Source: Aequorivita aurantiaca (lineage in GTDB: Bacteria > Bacteroidota > Bacteroidia > Flavobacteriales > Flavobacteriaceae). From it: a DNA stretch of 64,000 nucleotides. The stretch covers positions 46,089-110,088 of the forward strand of contig NZ_JAUGQQ010000007.1 of the NCBI RefSeq assembly GCF_030410135.1, written 5' to 3'. Below, one piece after another: positions 15,918 through 23,809 of the stretch (within the stretch, counting starts at the first letter, position 1; each line of letters starts with the position of its first letter). The notes under the pieces were generated by a model. The model ran no database searches. It was not told the origin of the DNA and saw only the letters and a list, made by a program, of their open reading frames with translations. Both the position numbers and the translations under genes were made by a program.

Positions 15918-16622
15918 ATGGGATCAACATCAGAAAAAACGTACGGCTCACGCGTGTACAACGCAGAACAAATGTCCACAAACGTAGCAACCTTCACCGG
16001 CTATGTACCCATAACGCCAGAAACAGCGCTTGTGGAATACAACACTTATATTGATGAACTAAAAGCGAACAACACCCTCATCGCCAGTGCAGAGTCCGAT
16101 TTCTCATTGGCGGTAGATGAACGTCAGGACCAATTTTCAAAAAGTCCAACCTCGCTATCCAAACTCTTATCGCCCATCTCAAGTTATGTAAAGGCAAAGT
16201 TTGGCAAAAACTCCCAAGAAGCTGAAGATATCGCAGCACTCGTAAACCAAATACGCGGGGAAAGCACCAAAAAATTAAAAAGAAGTGACGATGGCGAATT
16301 CGTTTCAAACTCCCACCGTTCCTACGGCAGCCAAACACAATATTTAGCAGACTTGATTGCAACCCTAGAAGCCTTTGGTTTGGAATATACCCCAACCAAT
16401 ACCTCAATAACCGTGGCAAACCTTAAACTAAAGTTAGAAGAATTAACTCAAGCAAACACACAAGTCACAACCACATACAGTGTCAAAAAACCCCTAACCG
16501 ATGCTCGTATCACCAATTATGATGTCCTATCCCAACGTTCTCAAACAATAAAGGAAAGCGTAAAATCGCAATACGGCCTCCAATCCTCAGAATACAAACT
16601 AATAAAAGGATATAATATCTAA
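15918..16622 (+). CDS. Conserved-looking hypothetical protein
   Basis: A 234-residue soluble protein with no signal peptide or membrane span. It is mostly helical with charged residues; features are YNTYIDELKANNTLI near residues 40-54 and a C-terminal block ending QYGLQSSEYKLIKGYNI. The middle holds KLKRSDDGEFVSNSHRSYGSQ, a loop-like segment. I do not recognise a domain and do not assign a function. It stands alone, downstream of the 21-bp array, and ends in a strong terminator, so it is a real transcription unit. Confidence 0.75.
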   Translation: MGSTSEKTYGSRVYNAEQMSTNVATFTGYVPITPETALVEYNTYIDELKANNTLIASAESDFSLAVDERQDQFSKSPTSLSKLLSPISSYVKAKFGKNSQEAEDIAALVNQIRGESTKKLKRSDDGEFVSNSHRSYGSQTQYLADLIATLEAFGLEYTPTNTSITVANLKLKLEELTQANTQVTTTYSVKKPLTDARITNYDVLSQRSQTIKESVKSQYGLQSSEYKLIKGYNI

Positions 16623-16626
16623 ACCA

Positions 16627-16651
16627 AACGCCCGCAAAAGCGGGCGTTTTC
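16627..16651 (+). terminator. Rho-independent terminator
   Basis: AACGCCCGC, a four-base AAAA loop, then GCGGGCGTT and TTC: a 9-bp G+C-rich stem ending in T residues, 5 bp after the stop codon of the 234-residue gene. Confidence 0.9.
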
Positions 16652-16665
16652 ATTATATAATTGGA

Positions 16666-16744
16666 CCATCACCCAACAACCATCAACCAACAACCAACAA
16701 CTATCAACCAATAGCCAACAACCATCAACTATCAACCAACAGCT
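16666..16744. repeat. Degenerate 7-bp array (CCATCAA / CCAACAA types)
   Basis: About eleven consecutive heptamer-like units of the forms CCATCAA, CCAACAA and CTATCAA lie between the terminator and the DUF72 gene. The same heptamer is found at 7211-7231. Confidence 0.8.
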
Positions 16745-16803
16745 ACAAATTAATAGACAACCACATTTCCGAAACTATTTAGCGGTTATTATCTTTACGG
16801 AAT

Positions 16804-17565
16804 ATGGAAAATACCGTTCCCAACAACAAGCAATATTATTCAGGGCTTAGTGGCCTGCAGTTGCCCATTCCCAAATATTTATTCCCACCTCCCTATGAAA
16901 ATGTGAGTAGATTGACCTATTATGCCACCTTCTTTAATAGCATTGAAATCAACAGTTCGTTTTACAAAATCCCCAGACCGGTAACCGTAACCAAATGGGC
17001 TGCATCAGTACCTGAGCATTTTCGCTTCACATTTAAATTGTGGAAAGGCATCACCCATAGCAAAGGCCTAGATTTTAATGAGGATGATGTAGTTTCCTTT
17101 CTACATTCCATCAATTCAGTCAGCGAAAGGAAAGGATGTTTGCTCATCCAATTTCCCCCCAGTATAAGCAGCGCATACACCATTCAATTAGAAAGAATTT
17201 TAAGCTGTATAAAAGAAACGGATCCCGACCAAGGTTGGAAAGTAGCAGTAGAGTTTCGAAATAAATCGTGGTACCAAGAAGATGTTTATGACTTATTGAA
17301 TTATTACAAAGCTGCCCTGGTCATTCAGGATAACCCAAAATCCGCAACCCCATTGCTAAATCATAAATCCGATTTTGTATATCTCCGTTTTCACGGACCA
17401 GCAGGGAATTATCGAGAAAGCTATTCCACAGATTTTTTACAGGAGTACGCAAATATCGTAAGGGAATGGCTTGAGGAGGGAAAAATGGTCTATGTATATT
17501 TTAATAACACAATGGGCGACGCCTTCAATAATTTAAAAACCTTAAACAATTTTCTTCACAACTAA
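16804..17565 (+). CDS. DUF72 family protein (TIM-barrel-like)
   Basis: A 253-residue protein of the DUF72/YecE family: GLSGLQLPIPKYLFPPPYEN, then YYATFFNSIEINSSFYKIP (the conserved N-terminal pair), FRFTFKLWKGITH, VAVEFRNKSWY (the family's E-R-W motif) and VYLRFHGPAGNYRESYS. The family has a TIM-barrel fold; biochemical function is not established. A weak TATCTTTA element lies at 16790-16797, only 6 bp before the start. It has no co-oriented partner close by. Confidence 0.93.
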   Translation: MENTVPNNKQYYSGLSGLQLPIPKYLFPPPYENVSRLTYYATFFNSIEINSSFYKIPRPVTVTKWAASVPEHFRFTFKLWKGITHSKGLDFNEDDVVSFLHSINSVSERKGCLLIQFPPSISSAYTIQLERILSCIKETDPDQGWKVAVEFRNKSWYQEDVYDLLNYYKAALVIQDNPKSATPLLNHKSDFVYLRFHGPAGNYRESYSTDFLQEYANIVREWLEEGKMVYVYFNNTMGDAFNNLKTLNNFLHN

Positions 17566-17579
17566 AGCGGTATAAAGCA

Positions 17580-17607
17580 CCCCCCTAGCGCAAACGTCCC
17601 GCCCCAC
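17580..17607. repeat. Degenerate copy of the CGAGCG hairpin repeat
   Basis: The stretch CCCCCTAGCGC followed by AAACGTCCCGC matches the opposite strand of the hairpin repeats near 22.7 and 63.9 kb, with several substitutions that weaken the hairpin. It lies directly after the DUF72 gene. Confidence 0.55.
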
Positions 17608-17683
17608 AACCAGGTCTCCAAAACATTATTTTTTAAACTAAAACGACAAGATTAAAACGCTCTCACTAACCTCTAAAACGTAC

Positions 17684-17721
17684 AGCCTAAAGCCTAAAGC
17701 CTATAGCCTAAAGCCTAAAGC
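17684..17721. repeat. Five-copy 7-bp repeat (AGCCTAA)
   Basis: Five consecutive AGCCTAA units (one AGCCTAT) lie 55 bp before the next gene, and the same heptamer forms a nine-copy array at its 3' side (18692-18754). Confidence 0.9.
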
Positions 17722-17776
17722 CACAAATTTTAATCTATATTTGAAAAAACCCACCCAGCCCTGACAAGGAGCCAAT

Positions 17777-18649
17777 ATGAAAATCACCGTTTCAAAAATT
17801 ATAAAAATTGACAATATCCCCAGTGGTTCGGGCATCGTAAAATACGGAGAAAACTATCTCGTGATTGGCGATGATTCCCCATTTCTGTTTTCGCTGGATA
17901 AAAATTTCAAGCTTGTATCAAAAACCCCGCTTTTGGATTCGGTCAATTTTTCAGAAAAAAGAATAGTAAAGGCCAATAAACCGGACTTTGAAGCAATGGA
18001 ACGCGTAGGTGAAAACGAGCTTGTTATTTTCGGCTCTGGCTCAAAAGCGCCCGAAAGAAATGTGTTTGTTCGTATTCTTTTAAAAGATTCCATAACTGTG
18101 GAAAAGTATGATGTTTCCAGACTTTATCAAAATTTAAAAAACACGCCAATATTTAAGAATTCCGAATTAAATATTGAAGCCACTGCATTTTTCAACAACC
18201 ACATCTATCTTTTTAACCGCAAGAAAAACTTGATTATAAAGTTCGAATACCCCTCATTAATAAAATATATAAAAGGCGAAATAGAATTTCCGGAACCGGA
18301 GATCAAGCAATTTTCCTTGCCGAAAATAAACGGAATAGAAGCAGGTTTCTCTGGCGCCACAGCTTTACAGCGCGAACCAAAAATTATTTTCACTGCCTCT
18401 GTGGAAAATACCGACAATGCCTACGATGACGGCGAAATATTAGGAAGTTTTATCGGAATGGTTGATATTGCAAACAACACCATTTCTGAAGAATATAAAT
18501 ACTGTGAAATTCCATATACCGAAGCCCGATTAAAGGTAGAGTCAGTCACGGTAAAAGAGGAAATCACAACCGGAAACACCAAAGTGGTCCTTATCACCGA
18601 TGATGATAAAGGAAATTCCATAATCCTGGAAAGCACGCTCCATTGGTGA
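17777..18649 (+). CDS. DUF6929-like protein, probable beta-propeller
   Basis: A 290-residue soluble protein without a signal peptide. It shows repeated beta-strand segments such as YLVIGDDSPFLFSLDKNF, ELVIFGSGSKAPERNVFV and HIYLFNRKKNLIIKFEY, a pattern expected of a propeller. The fixed points GSGS.APERN and EATAFFN and the C-terminal VLITDDDKGNSIILEST agree with my recollection of DUF6929 in Bacteroidetes, but this is not certain. A TATATTTG -7 element lies at 17736-17743. It is bracketed by two arrays of the same heptamer. Confidence 0.65.
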   Translation: MKITVSKIIKIDNIPSGSGIVKYGENYLVIGDDSPFLFSLDKNFKLVSKTPLLDSVNFSEKRIVKANKPDFEAMERVGENELVIFGSGSKAPERNVFVRILLKDSITVEKYDVSRLYQNLKNTPIFKNSELNIEATAFFNNHIYLFNRKKNLIIKFEYPSLIKYIKGEIEFPEPEIKQFSLPKINGIEAGFSGATALQREPKIIFTASVENTDNAYDDGEILGSFIGMVDIANNTISEEYKYCEIPYTEARLKVESVTVKEEITTGNTKVVLITDDDKGNSIILESTLHW

Positions 18650-18691
18650 AAAATATTCAATAAAACATCCCAATCAGAACTACTAGCACAA

Positions 18692-18754
18692 AGCTTAAAG
18701 CCTAAAGCTTACAGCCTAAAGCCTACAGCCTACAGCCTAAAGCCTAAAGCCTAA
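18692..18754. repeat. Nine-copy 7-bp repeat (AGCCTAA/AGCCTAC/AGCTTAA)
   Basis: Nine exact-length heptamers run from 18692 to 18754; variants differ by one or two bases. It sits in the convergent gap between the DUF6929-like gene and the 107-residue gene. Confidence 0.92.
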
Positions 18755-18801
18755 TCCAAAAAAAAGGGATGTCTCTTCAATAAAAAAACACCCCATTCAA
18801 A

Positions 18802-19125
18802 TTATAAAGAACTATCGTCCCTTTCCAAATTCTCCTTACTATCCCCGCCCTGGCTATATAACTGGTTTTCCTCATCCGGCAACCCGTGGGTGCCTTGTCC
18901 TTTTCTATAGTTATTGCTTCCGGGCACATCCAGATCTTCGCCGGAAAAATCTACTTCTTCCTTTCTATCCTTTAAAAACTGGTCATCACCCCCATCACCG
19001 TGAATATTTTCCTGGCGCAAAATATCTTTATCGTGCTCCGTGATATTGGGATCATAGGGCAATTTCTCTTTTGAATTGTTTTCCTTTGAAGTGTTTTCCT
19101 TTGAATTGTTATCCTTGTTTTTCAT
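18802..19125 (-). CDS. Small acidic, hydrophilic hypothetical protein
   Basis: A 107-residue protein, very hydrophilic and probably disordered, rich in D, E, N, K and G. Its N-terminus repeats a short NSKEN-like unit (SKENTSKENNSKEK), mirrored by an approximately 18-bp DNA repeat. The middle holds PNITEHDKDILRQENIHGDGGDDQF, which looks like a conserved flavobacterial segment, then DVPGSNNYRKGQGTHGLPDEEN. No known domain. It may belong to the stress-associated small proteins common in this family (weak inference). Confidence 0.7.
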   Translation of the reverse strand: MKNKDNNSKENTSKENNSKEKLPYDPNITEHDKDILRQENIHGDGGDDQFLKDRKEEVDFSGEDLDVPGSNNYRKGQGTHGLPDEENQLYSQGGDSKENLERDDSSL

Positions 19126-19322
19126 AGCATTTATTTTTTTTGATTCCCTTAAAAGTAAGGCAACAGAAGTGTTTGCAAAAAAGGTTTAACGCGACATAAG
19201 TACAGTTATAACAAAATATTAAAAGAGCAGGGAATTTCAATAAGCGGAAAGGCCGTACCAACAAGATTTTTTGATCAAATTCGCTACTCTATTTTGTGTT
19301 CTTTGGCGCAGTACGAAACATT

Positions 19323-20537
19323 TTACAATATTTTTTTCTTTACATAGAATCCTGCCACACGATGCACAACTGCAGAAATTACCACCAAGAATGCGACTGT
19401 ACCCCACAGTAATTCCTTTTGTGGAAAATTTACCTCGTGTAGCGCAAATGCCAAATAAAAGAACGAACCTACGCCCTTAATTCCCAAAAAAGCTACTGCC
19501 CAACGTTGTTTCCACGGCATTGTCGTTCCAAGGGTAGGCACGATTCCGAAAAGCGGACGTATTATAAATATAAAAATCAGGCCCATCCCTAACATAGGGA
19601 GCGTGAGCGCATTAAACCAATGCGTGACGATATATCCCCCAAGACACAACAAAAGTATGGTGATGAACAGCTGTTCTACTTGTTTTATCACATTGTGCAT
19701 TTCTTTATGGAAGCTGTGGGTTTTCTCAAAATGGCGAATGGTAATTGCTGCAACAAAAACGGCAATAAACCCATAGGCATGCACTGCCTCGGCAATTCCA
19801 TAGACAAAGAAGGTAATGAACACAGCCAAGAAACCCAAGAGTTTAGGAGCAATACGAACCCCCTTTGGGAATTCAAAGAAAATCCAAGCAATTGCCTTGC
19901 CGAATAGATATCCAATGATTAGACCACCCACAATACGATACAATAAATCCTGTAACAACCAGGTCTGCAACCATTCCGTGTGGTCCCATCCATAAATGGC
20001 CACCCATATTGCCAACCAAGTAAAGGGGAAGGCCATACCATCATTTATGCCCGCTTCGGCAGTAATGTTGAACTGTACTGGATGCTCCTCCTCTTCATCT
20101 TCTTCCAGTTTTACCTGCATTTCACTGGCGAGTACAGGATCAGTTGGGGCAAAGACGGCTCCCAGCAAAAGTGCGGAGGCTGCCCCCAAACCGAACCACC
20201 ACCCGATGGCAGCGGTAACCGCTATACAACCCAACATGGTTATGACCACAAGAAGAATGGGAACCCTATATGCCTTTAATGAAAAAGTTCGGCTCAGCTT
20301 TAATCCTGCTCCCATTAAGCTTATGATTACTGCAATTTCGGAAAGTCTCAATATAATTCCATTGTGCTCAATAGGGTCTGGAGTTGGTAGGTCCAATGGC
20401 AGGAGGTAGATAACCATACCCAAAAGTATTGCCACGATAGGCACGTTTATCAGTTGAAAATTTTCCAAACTCTTAAGCCAAGGCAAGAGCAAACCGAGAA
20501 AACCTATGATTATGTAAAGCCATACAGATGTTTCCAT
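19323..20537 (-). CDS. CPA1-type sodium/proton antiporter (NhaP-like)
   Basis: A 404-residue membrane protein with about 11-12 spans. The CPA1 ion-binding signature is clear: GAVFAPTDPVLASEM (the TDP motif) and ITAEAGINDGMAFPF (the E-x-G-x-N-D motif). Between them lies an acidic loop (KLEEDEEEEHP). The C-terminus is short, with no regulatory TrkA domain. I chose the ATG at 20537 because the hydrophobic first span begins there; an upstream in-frame ATG at 20588 would add 17 polar residues and cannot be excluded. It exchanges Na+ or K+ for H+ across the inner membrane. The gap 19126-19322 upstream of the stop holds nothing I can name. Confidence 0.93.
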   Translation of the reverse strand: METSVWLYIIIGFLGLLLPWLKSLENFQLINVPIVAILLGMVIYLLPLDLPTPDPIEHNGIILRLSEIAVIISLMGAGLKLSRTFSLKAYRVPILLVVITMLGCIAVTAAIGWWFGLGAASALLLGAVFAPTDPVLASEMQVKLEEDEEEEHPVQFNITAEAGINDGMAFPFTWLAIWVAIYGWDHTEWLQTWLLQDLLYRIVGGLIIGYLFGKAIAWIFFEFPKGVRIAPKLLGFLAVFITFFVYGIAEAVHAYGFIAVFVAAITIRHFEKTHSFHKEMHNVIKQVEQLFITILLLCLGGYIVTHWFNALTLPMLGMGLIFIFIIRPLFGIVPTLGTTMPWKQRWAVAFLGIKGVGSFFYLAFALHEVNFPQKELLWGTVAFLVVISAVVHRVAGFYVKKKIL

Positions 20538-20740
20538 ACTATTTTCAATTTGTGCCCATTGTTTGTTAGTTCGTAGCGTTAGTGCCATAAAGTGTTGGGC
20601 TTCCCGAATGTAATAATTTTACATGAGATTTATTTCCTCAAAAGGCAAGATTCATGCGCTTATTTGGGAAAAAATGAGTGTGTTTTTGTTTGGGAACAAT
20701 TCCAGAATATGTCGTGATAATGACGGCGGAATAGTGTTTT

Positions 20741-21121
20741 TTATAGTTTATTGAATTGAAGTCCGCTTAAACCGGGCACAAACAATTGGCCATCAGCATT
20801 AATTGAAAATGGGGTGGTGTCATTCTCACCATCATCATAGTCTAAGGTTAAAGTATTCTCACTCGTGTGCCAGGTAAAGGGACGAAGGTTGGAAATAGCG
20901 GTGCTGTCCGGATTGGCAATATATTCCGTAATGTAGCCTTCATTTTCAGTATTGAAATATAATTTGAAGTCATACATTTCGCTCACATCGCTCCGCTGCC
21001 AGATCCCCAATAGATTGTTGGTTGGAACGGTATTTTTTTCTTTTTCATCATTGTTGCAGGATAGGAAAGAAGTTATGGCAAGAAGCAGAAATATTGCTGG
21101 AAGCGCTTTGAATGGTATCAT
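20741..21121 (-). CDS. Small lipoprotein, lipocalin-like size
   Basis: A 126-residue protein with a lipoprotein signal peptide and lipobox (FLSC, Cys22). It then has a beta-rich domain with GIWQRSDV...YDFKLYF near the start, a pattern seen in lipocalin-like/DUF-type copper- or ligand-binding lipoproteins of Bacteroidetes. The W and strand order fit a small beta barrel; no ligand can be assigned. Single gene, leftward. Confidence 0.75.
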   Translation of the reverse strand: MIPFKALPAIFLLLAITSFLSCNNDEKEKNTVPTNNLLGIWQRSDVSEMYDFKLYFNTENEGYITEYIANPDSTAISNLRPFTWHTSENTLTLDYDDGENDTTPFSINADGQLFVPGLSGLQFNKL

Positions 21122-21195
21122 TTAGAAAACACAGGGTGTTTGTTTATAAAGTGTGGTAAATATAGGGAATATACTTAATTGTTTAATTAGGGTTT

Positions 21196-21387
21196 TCAAT
21201 AACAAGTGTAGCAATTTCTTGGTGTATGAAAAACCATTCTCCGTGACGAAAAGGTGGATGGTTTTTCAAAAGATAATAGTATTATATCATTGGTTTGTGC
21301 CGTGCTGCGATCTAATTTCTTGACTTTGGCTACATAAAGTGGATATACGCTAGCAAAGGTTATTTTGTAGATTCTATCATTTTTCAT
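21196..21387 (-). pseudogene. Remnant of a DUF2200 gene
   Basis: The first about 35 codons match the start of DUF2200 proteins: MKNDRIYKITFASVYPLYVAK followed by K/R-rich residues and NDIILL (broken at about residue 40). A normal family member continues with a WLTGY segment and runs to roughly 110-120 residues. Here the reading frame changes to unrelated residues and stops after 63 codons. The missing 3' half is not found downstream. It looks like a decayed, truncated copy. Confidence 0.65.
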
Positions 21388-21426
21388 TTCGCGGGAATCA
21401 GAGATAATTTATACTTTTTTCCAAGC

Positions 21427-21861
21427 CTATATATCAGCATTATTAACATTTGGGTTTGGTTTCAACCCATATTTCCAAGTAATTAATAAGAAGAGAAAAG
21501 CAAACGCCGTTCCCACTGCGCCGTAATAAGCATCGATAATATCTGGGGTGTTCAGTATACCAATAAACATTTCATAAATGAAATTACTTGCCAACACCGC
21601 TATTCCCAAACCAATGATATATTTAAACCGTAATCCCGCCATCAACCAAAAATATCCTATTCCCGCATACAATAAACAACTAATTGAAAAATTGGAAATA
21701 TGTGTATAAAAATCTGGCAGATAGGCATCAATATTCGCTATTCTAAAATACTCATGTTTCCTACCTTGAAATAAGAAAAAGATCGCTAACAAAAAAATTA
21801 GAAAGGAAAGTGAAGTGATGGCTTTGGGTAAGTACTTAAGGGATTTAAAGGATTTTTCCAA
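21427..21861 (-). CDS. Small four-span membrane protein, unknown
   Basis: A 144-residue protein with about four hydrophobic segments (about 13-31, 57-75, 80-98, 115-130), a basic N-terminus and a polar C-terminal tail (KPNPNVNNADI). The fragments YAGIGYFWLMAGLRFKY and DAYYGAVGTAFAFLFLL are reminiscent of small VanZ-like or sensor-type membrane proteins but not enough for a family call. No neighbour suggests a role. Confidence 0.65.
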   Translation of the reverse strand: MEKSFKSLKYLPKAITSLSFLIFLLAIFFLFQGRKHEYFRIANIDAYLPDFYTHISNFSISCLLYAGIGYFWLMAGLRFKYIIGLGIAVLASNFIYEMFIGILNTPDIIDAYYGAVGTAFAFLFLLITWKYGLKPNPNVNNADI

Positions 21862-22079
21862 AGTTTGTTTTCTATTTCGTTTTTGCGAAAAATAACAAAA
21901 AAGAAACTTTCATCCAACAATTCTCAACCTACTTTCACTTATGTTTTCTACCCAAACGACATACGTAAATTTAAAGTTTTGACACTGGTTTGCTATTTCA
22001 AATAGAAACGTCTGTAGGTTTGAACTGCACGATTACCTGTTGGGAAAAACAGATTTTATTCCATTTGCTTAAAACAAAT

Positions 22080-22104
22080 CGGTACGCCTTTTTGTGGCAT
22101 ACCG
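22080..22104 (-). terminator. Hairpin downstream of the exported 116-residue protein gene
   Basis: Read leftward: CGGTATGCC, a 7-nt loop, then GGCGTACCG with one wobble pair, followed by a T-containing run. It lies about 30 bp after the stop of the gene at 22134-22484. The T tract is weak. Confidence 0.6.
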
Positions 22105-22133
22105 GTTTATAAAGACGATTATTTTTTACTTAC

Positions 22134-22484
22134 TTATTCCGGTCTTCTATTCAGGGTCCACTCCTCCCCTGTGGCCTCATTTCTTACTACAATATAGTCT
22201 CCGTACCCAAAATAATCTATGCTAAATTGCTGTCCTGCCCCATCGTTCACAACATAGCCAAAGCCGTCGGATACATCATAATAGTCCGAAATGCTAAATT
22301 GGTTCCAGGAAGATTTTGCCGCATCTGTAAAGGAAACTTCCAAGACCTGGGAATTATCGGAATTGGTTTTTAAATACACATTAAAATCGTCCCCGTCATA
22401 AGTAAAATACTGTTGTGCGGTTGCGGTGGTACTTAAGGCAACGGCAAAAAACATAATTGCAAATACTGTTTTTAATTTTTTCAT
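22134..22484 (-). CDS. Exported small protein, unknown
   Basis: A 116-residue protein with a clear signal peptide (MKKLKTVFAIMFFAVALSTT, cleavage after TATAQ). The mature part is about 93 residues, acidic, rich in Y, D, G and S (SISDYYDVSDGFGYV, SIDYFGYGDYIVV). The pattern suggests a small beta-sheet domain with metal- or sugar-contact loops; no named family. It has its own terminator and lies leftward of the accessory cassette. Confidence 0.75.
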   Translation of the reverse strand: MKKLKTVFAIMFFAVALSTTATAQQYFTYDGDDFNVYLKTNSDNSQVLEVSFTDAAKSSWNQFSISDYYDVSDGFGYVVNDGAGQQFSIDYFGYGDYIVVRNEATGEEWTLNRRPE

Positions 22485-22590
22485 TGGTATAAAATTAGAA
22501 GATTGTGGCTACTCTATGCGCTTTTCGCCCTCCGCGGTGTTTTTCATTTTAATTTAGAGAGATTAAAAAAGAAACTTTTGAATACAAAAA

Positions 22591-22633
22591 AATCCCCACT
22601 GTTGGCAACCTTTCAGAAGCCCTAGTGAGGATT
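22591..22633 (-). terminator. Terminator-like hairpin, leftward
   Basis: Read leftward: AATCCTCACT, a 23-nt loop, then AGTGGGGATT followed by TTTTTT. The 10-bp stem has one wobble. It could terminate transcription of the leftward three-gene cassette at 22.9-25.2 kb. The surrounding gene-free stretch 22485-22947 otherwise holds two hairpin repeats and a 21-bp array. Confidence 0.6.
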
Positions 22634-22731
22634 GCGTTAAAGATAGCTAAATAATTGGGAAAATTATTAGGGGAATACTAAAATATAATGGTCTTTCTTC
22701 GGAATATTGTAACGCAGATTGGAGGCTGTGG

Positions 22732-22760
22732 GCACGAGCGGGACGCTCGCGCTAGCGGGG
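22732..22760 (+). repeat. CGAGCG-GGA-CGCTCG hairpin repeat, copy 1
   Basis: GCACGAGCGGGACGCTCG followed by CGCTAGCGGGG. CGAGCG (22735-22740) and CGCTCG (22744-22749) form a perfect 6-bp stem with a GGA loop. It matches copies at 22909, 25364 and 63876. Confidence 0.85.
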
Positions 22761-22783
22761 GGATGACAGGAGAATATGCATAT

Positions 22784-22888
22784 GGCATTGTGTGAGTTGC
22801 AATCGGCATTGTGTGAGTTGCAATTAGCGTTGTATGAGTTGCAATTGGCTTTGTGTGAGTTGCAATTGACTTTGTGTGAGTTGCGATT
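22784..22888. repeat. 21-bp tandem array, five copies
   Basis: Five contiguous 21-bp units start at 22784, 22805, 22826, 22847 and 22868. Each has TTGTGTGAGTTGCAAT or a one- to two-base variant. It lies between two copies of the hairpin repeat. Read on the other strand the units contain AAGCCAATTGCAACTCACACA-like elements, close to the first unit of the 15.46-kb array. Confidence 0.9.
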
Positions 22889-22908
22889 TACTTGCATTAG
22901 ATAGGAAA

Positions 22909-22934
22909 CACGAGCGGGATGCTCGCGGTTGCGG
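22909..22934 (+). repeat. CGAGCG hairpin repeat, copy 2
   Basis: CACGAGCGGGATGCTCGCGG followed by TTGCGG; one stem base differs from copy 1 (GAT replaces GAC), which leaves a weaker stem. It lies 14 bp beyond the end of the three-gene cassette. Confidence 0.8.
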
Positions 22935-22947
22935 AGGCTAGCAGGGA

Positions 22948-23475
22948 TCAACTGTTGTATTCATACAAAATTTTAATAATTTCTGTTTTTGATTGACTTA
23001 TGCTTCCAATAATATTATTATCATAATCGGACTTATTTTGTAGATTAATATTTTCCTCGAACATTTTTTCGGTCAAAATATCAATTAAAACATCCGAACA
23101 TTTTTTTACATTCTCATAAAGATTACCATCTACTGCTAACAATAAATCGGTAAATCTTAATCTCAAATCTTTTAAATCATTTTGTAACTGATTATTTAAT
23201 TCTTGTTTATCAAAATCAGAATGCTTTCGTGAGGCAAGAGGAGCCATGGTTATTAAAATATTTTCATAAAATGAAAACAAATTTTTTAGGTTATGTTCAA
23301 GAATTATTGTTTTTAGAGAATCTGTTTTTCTATCCTTTGCTAATTGGGCATTTCCCTTTCTTGTAGTAAAAACAAATATATATATTGTGAAAATTAAAGT
23401 TAAAAAGGCAATAATTATATTAGATATTTTATCAATAACATCAAGATCTAAGTTGTTGAAATTTATGCAATCCAT
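22948..23475 (-). CDS. Single-span membrane protein of the three-gene cassette
   Basis: A 175-residue protein. Residues 15-36 form one membrane span (IIIAFLTLIFTIYIFVF); the rest is a cytoplasmic-looking helical domain rich in K, N, D and L, with stretches such as LKTIILEHNLKNLFSFYENI and NQLQNDLKDLRLRFTDLLLAV. No family recognised. It is the last gene of the set, 4 bp after the STAS-like gene, so translation is probably coupled. Its base composition is as A+T-rich as its two partners. A membrane effector or anchor role is possible but only inferred. Confidence 0.7.
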   Translation of the reverse strand: MDCINFNNLDLDVIDKISNIIIAFLTLIFTIYIFVFTTRKGNAQLAKDRKTDSLKTIILEHNLKNLFSFYENILITMAPLASRKHSDFDKQELNNQLQNDLKDLRLRFTDLLLAVDGNLYENVKKCSDVLIDILTEKMFEENINLQNKSDYDNNIIGSISQSKTEIIKILYEYNS

Positions 23476-23479
23476 AATA

Positions 23480-23809
23480 TTATATATCTAAAGCGGTTTT
23501 CTTCCTTAATATCCTAGTTACTGCCTCATCCAATGGTTTTTGATAATTGTAATTTCCTTCATTAATAAATTTGAATTTATCATAAAAACCTCTTTCACCG
23601 AGTTTGGTAACCACATTTACAAATAATTCTTCGAAAAATGATGGATTAATCGAATATAAGTTTGTTGGTATTATAAATTCAATAATACTAAATTCTTCTT
23701 CAAGTTTATCAATTTTTGAATCTTCCCTAACTTGTATCCCTCGATCTCTGCCTGTGAATATCTTGGCTTTTGGAGTTCTATAATCTTCTAATCTAATCTG
23801 GTTTCTCAT
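23480..23809 (-). CDS. STAS-like (DUF4325-type) domain protein
   Basis: A 109-residue protein. FTGRDRGIQVRE near residues 18-29 and SIINPSF-like SINPSFFEELFVNVV (53-67) match the core of the STAS-like DUF4325 domain, where a strand is followed by an S/P-S-F-x-x-E-L helix. The typical serine that is phosphorylated in true anti-anti-sigma factors cannot be placed with certainty. It overlaps the GHKL ATPase gene by 4 bp (23806-23809) and precedes the membrane protein by 4 bp. The pairing of an ATPase with a STAS-like protein resembles partner switching. Confidence 0.7.
   Translation of the reverse strand: MRNQIRLEDYRTPKAKIFTGRDRGIQVREDSKIDKLEEEFSIIEFIIPTNLYSINPSFFEELFVNVVTKLGERGFYDKFKFINEGNYNYQKPLDEAVTRILRKKTALDI

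Noticed and set aside
19996..20409. Rightward frames opposite the antiporter gene
   Set aside because: The antiporter on the other strand has clear ion-binding motifs; these frames have low-complexity Ser runs.
15461..22888. CRISPR array at either 21-bp array
   Set aside because: Units are contiguous with no spacers, and no cas gene is in the window.
22667..22951. Leftward 94-codon frame across the second array and hairpin repeats
   Set aside because: Its sequence is translated repeat (NCNSH units) and hairpin DNA; it has no domain or start context.
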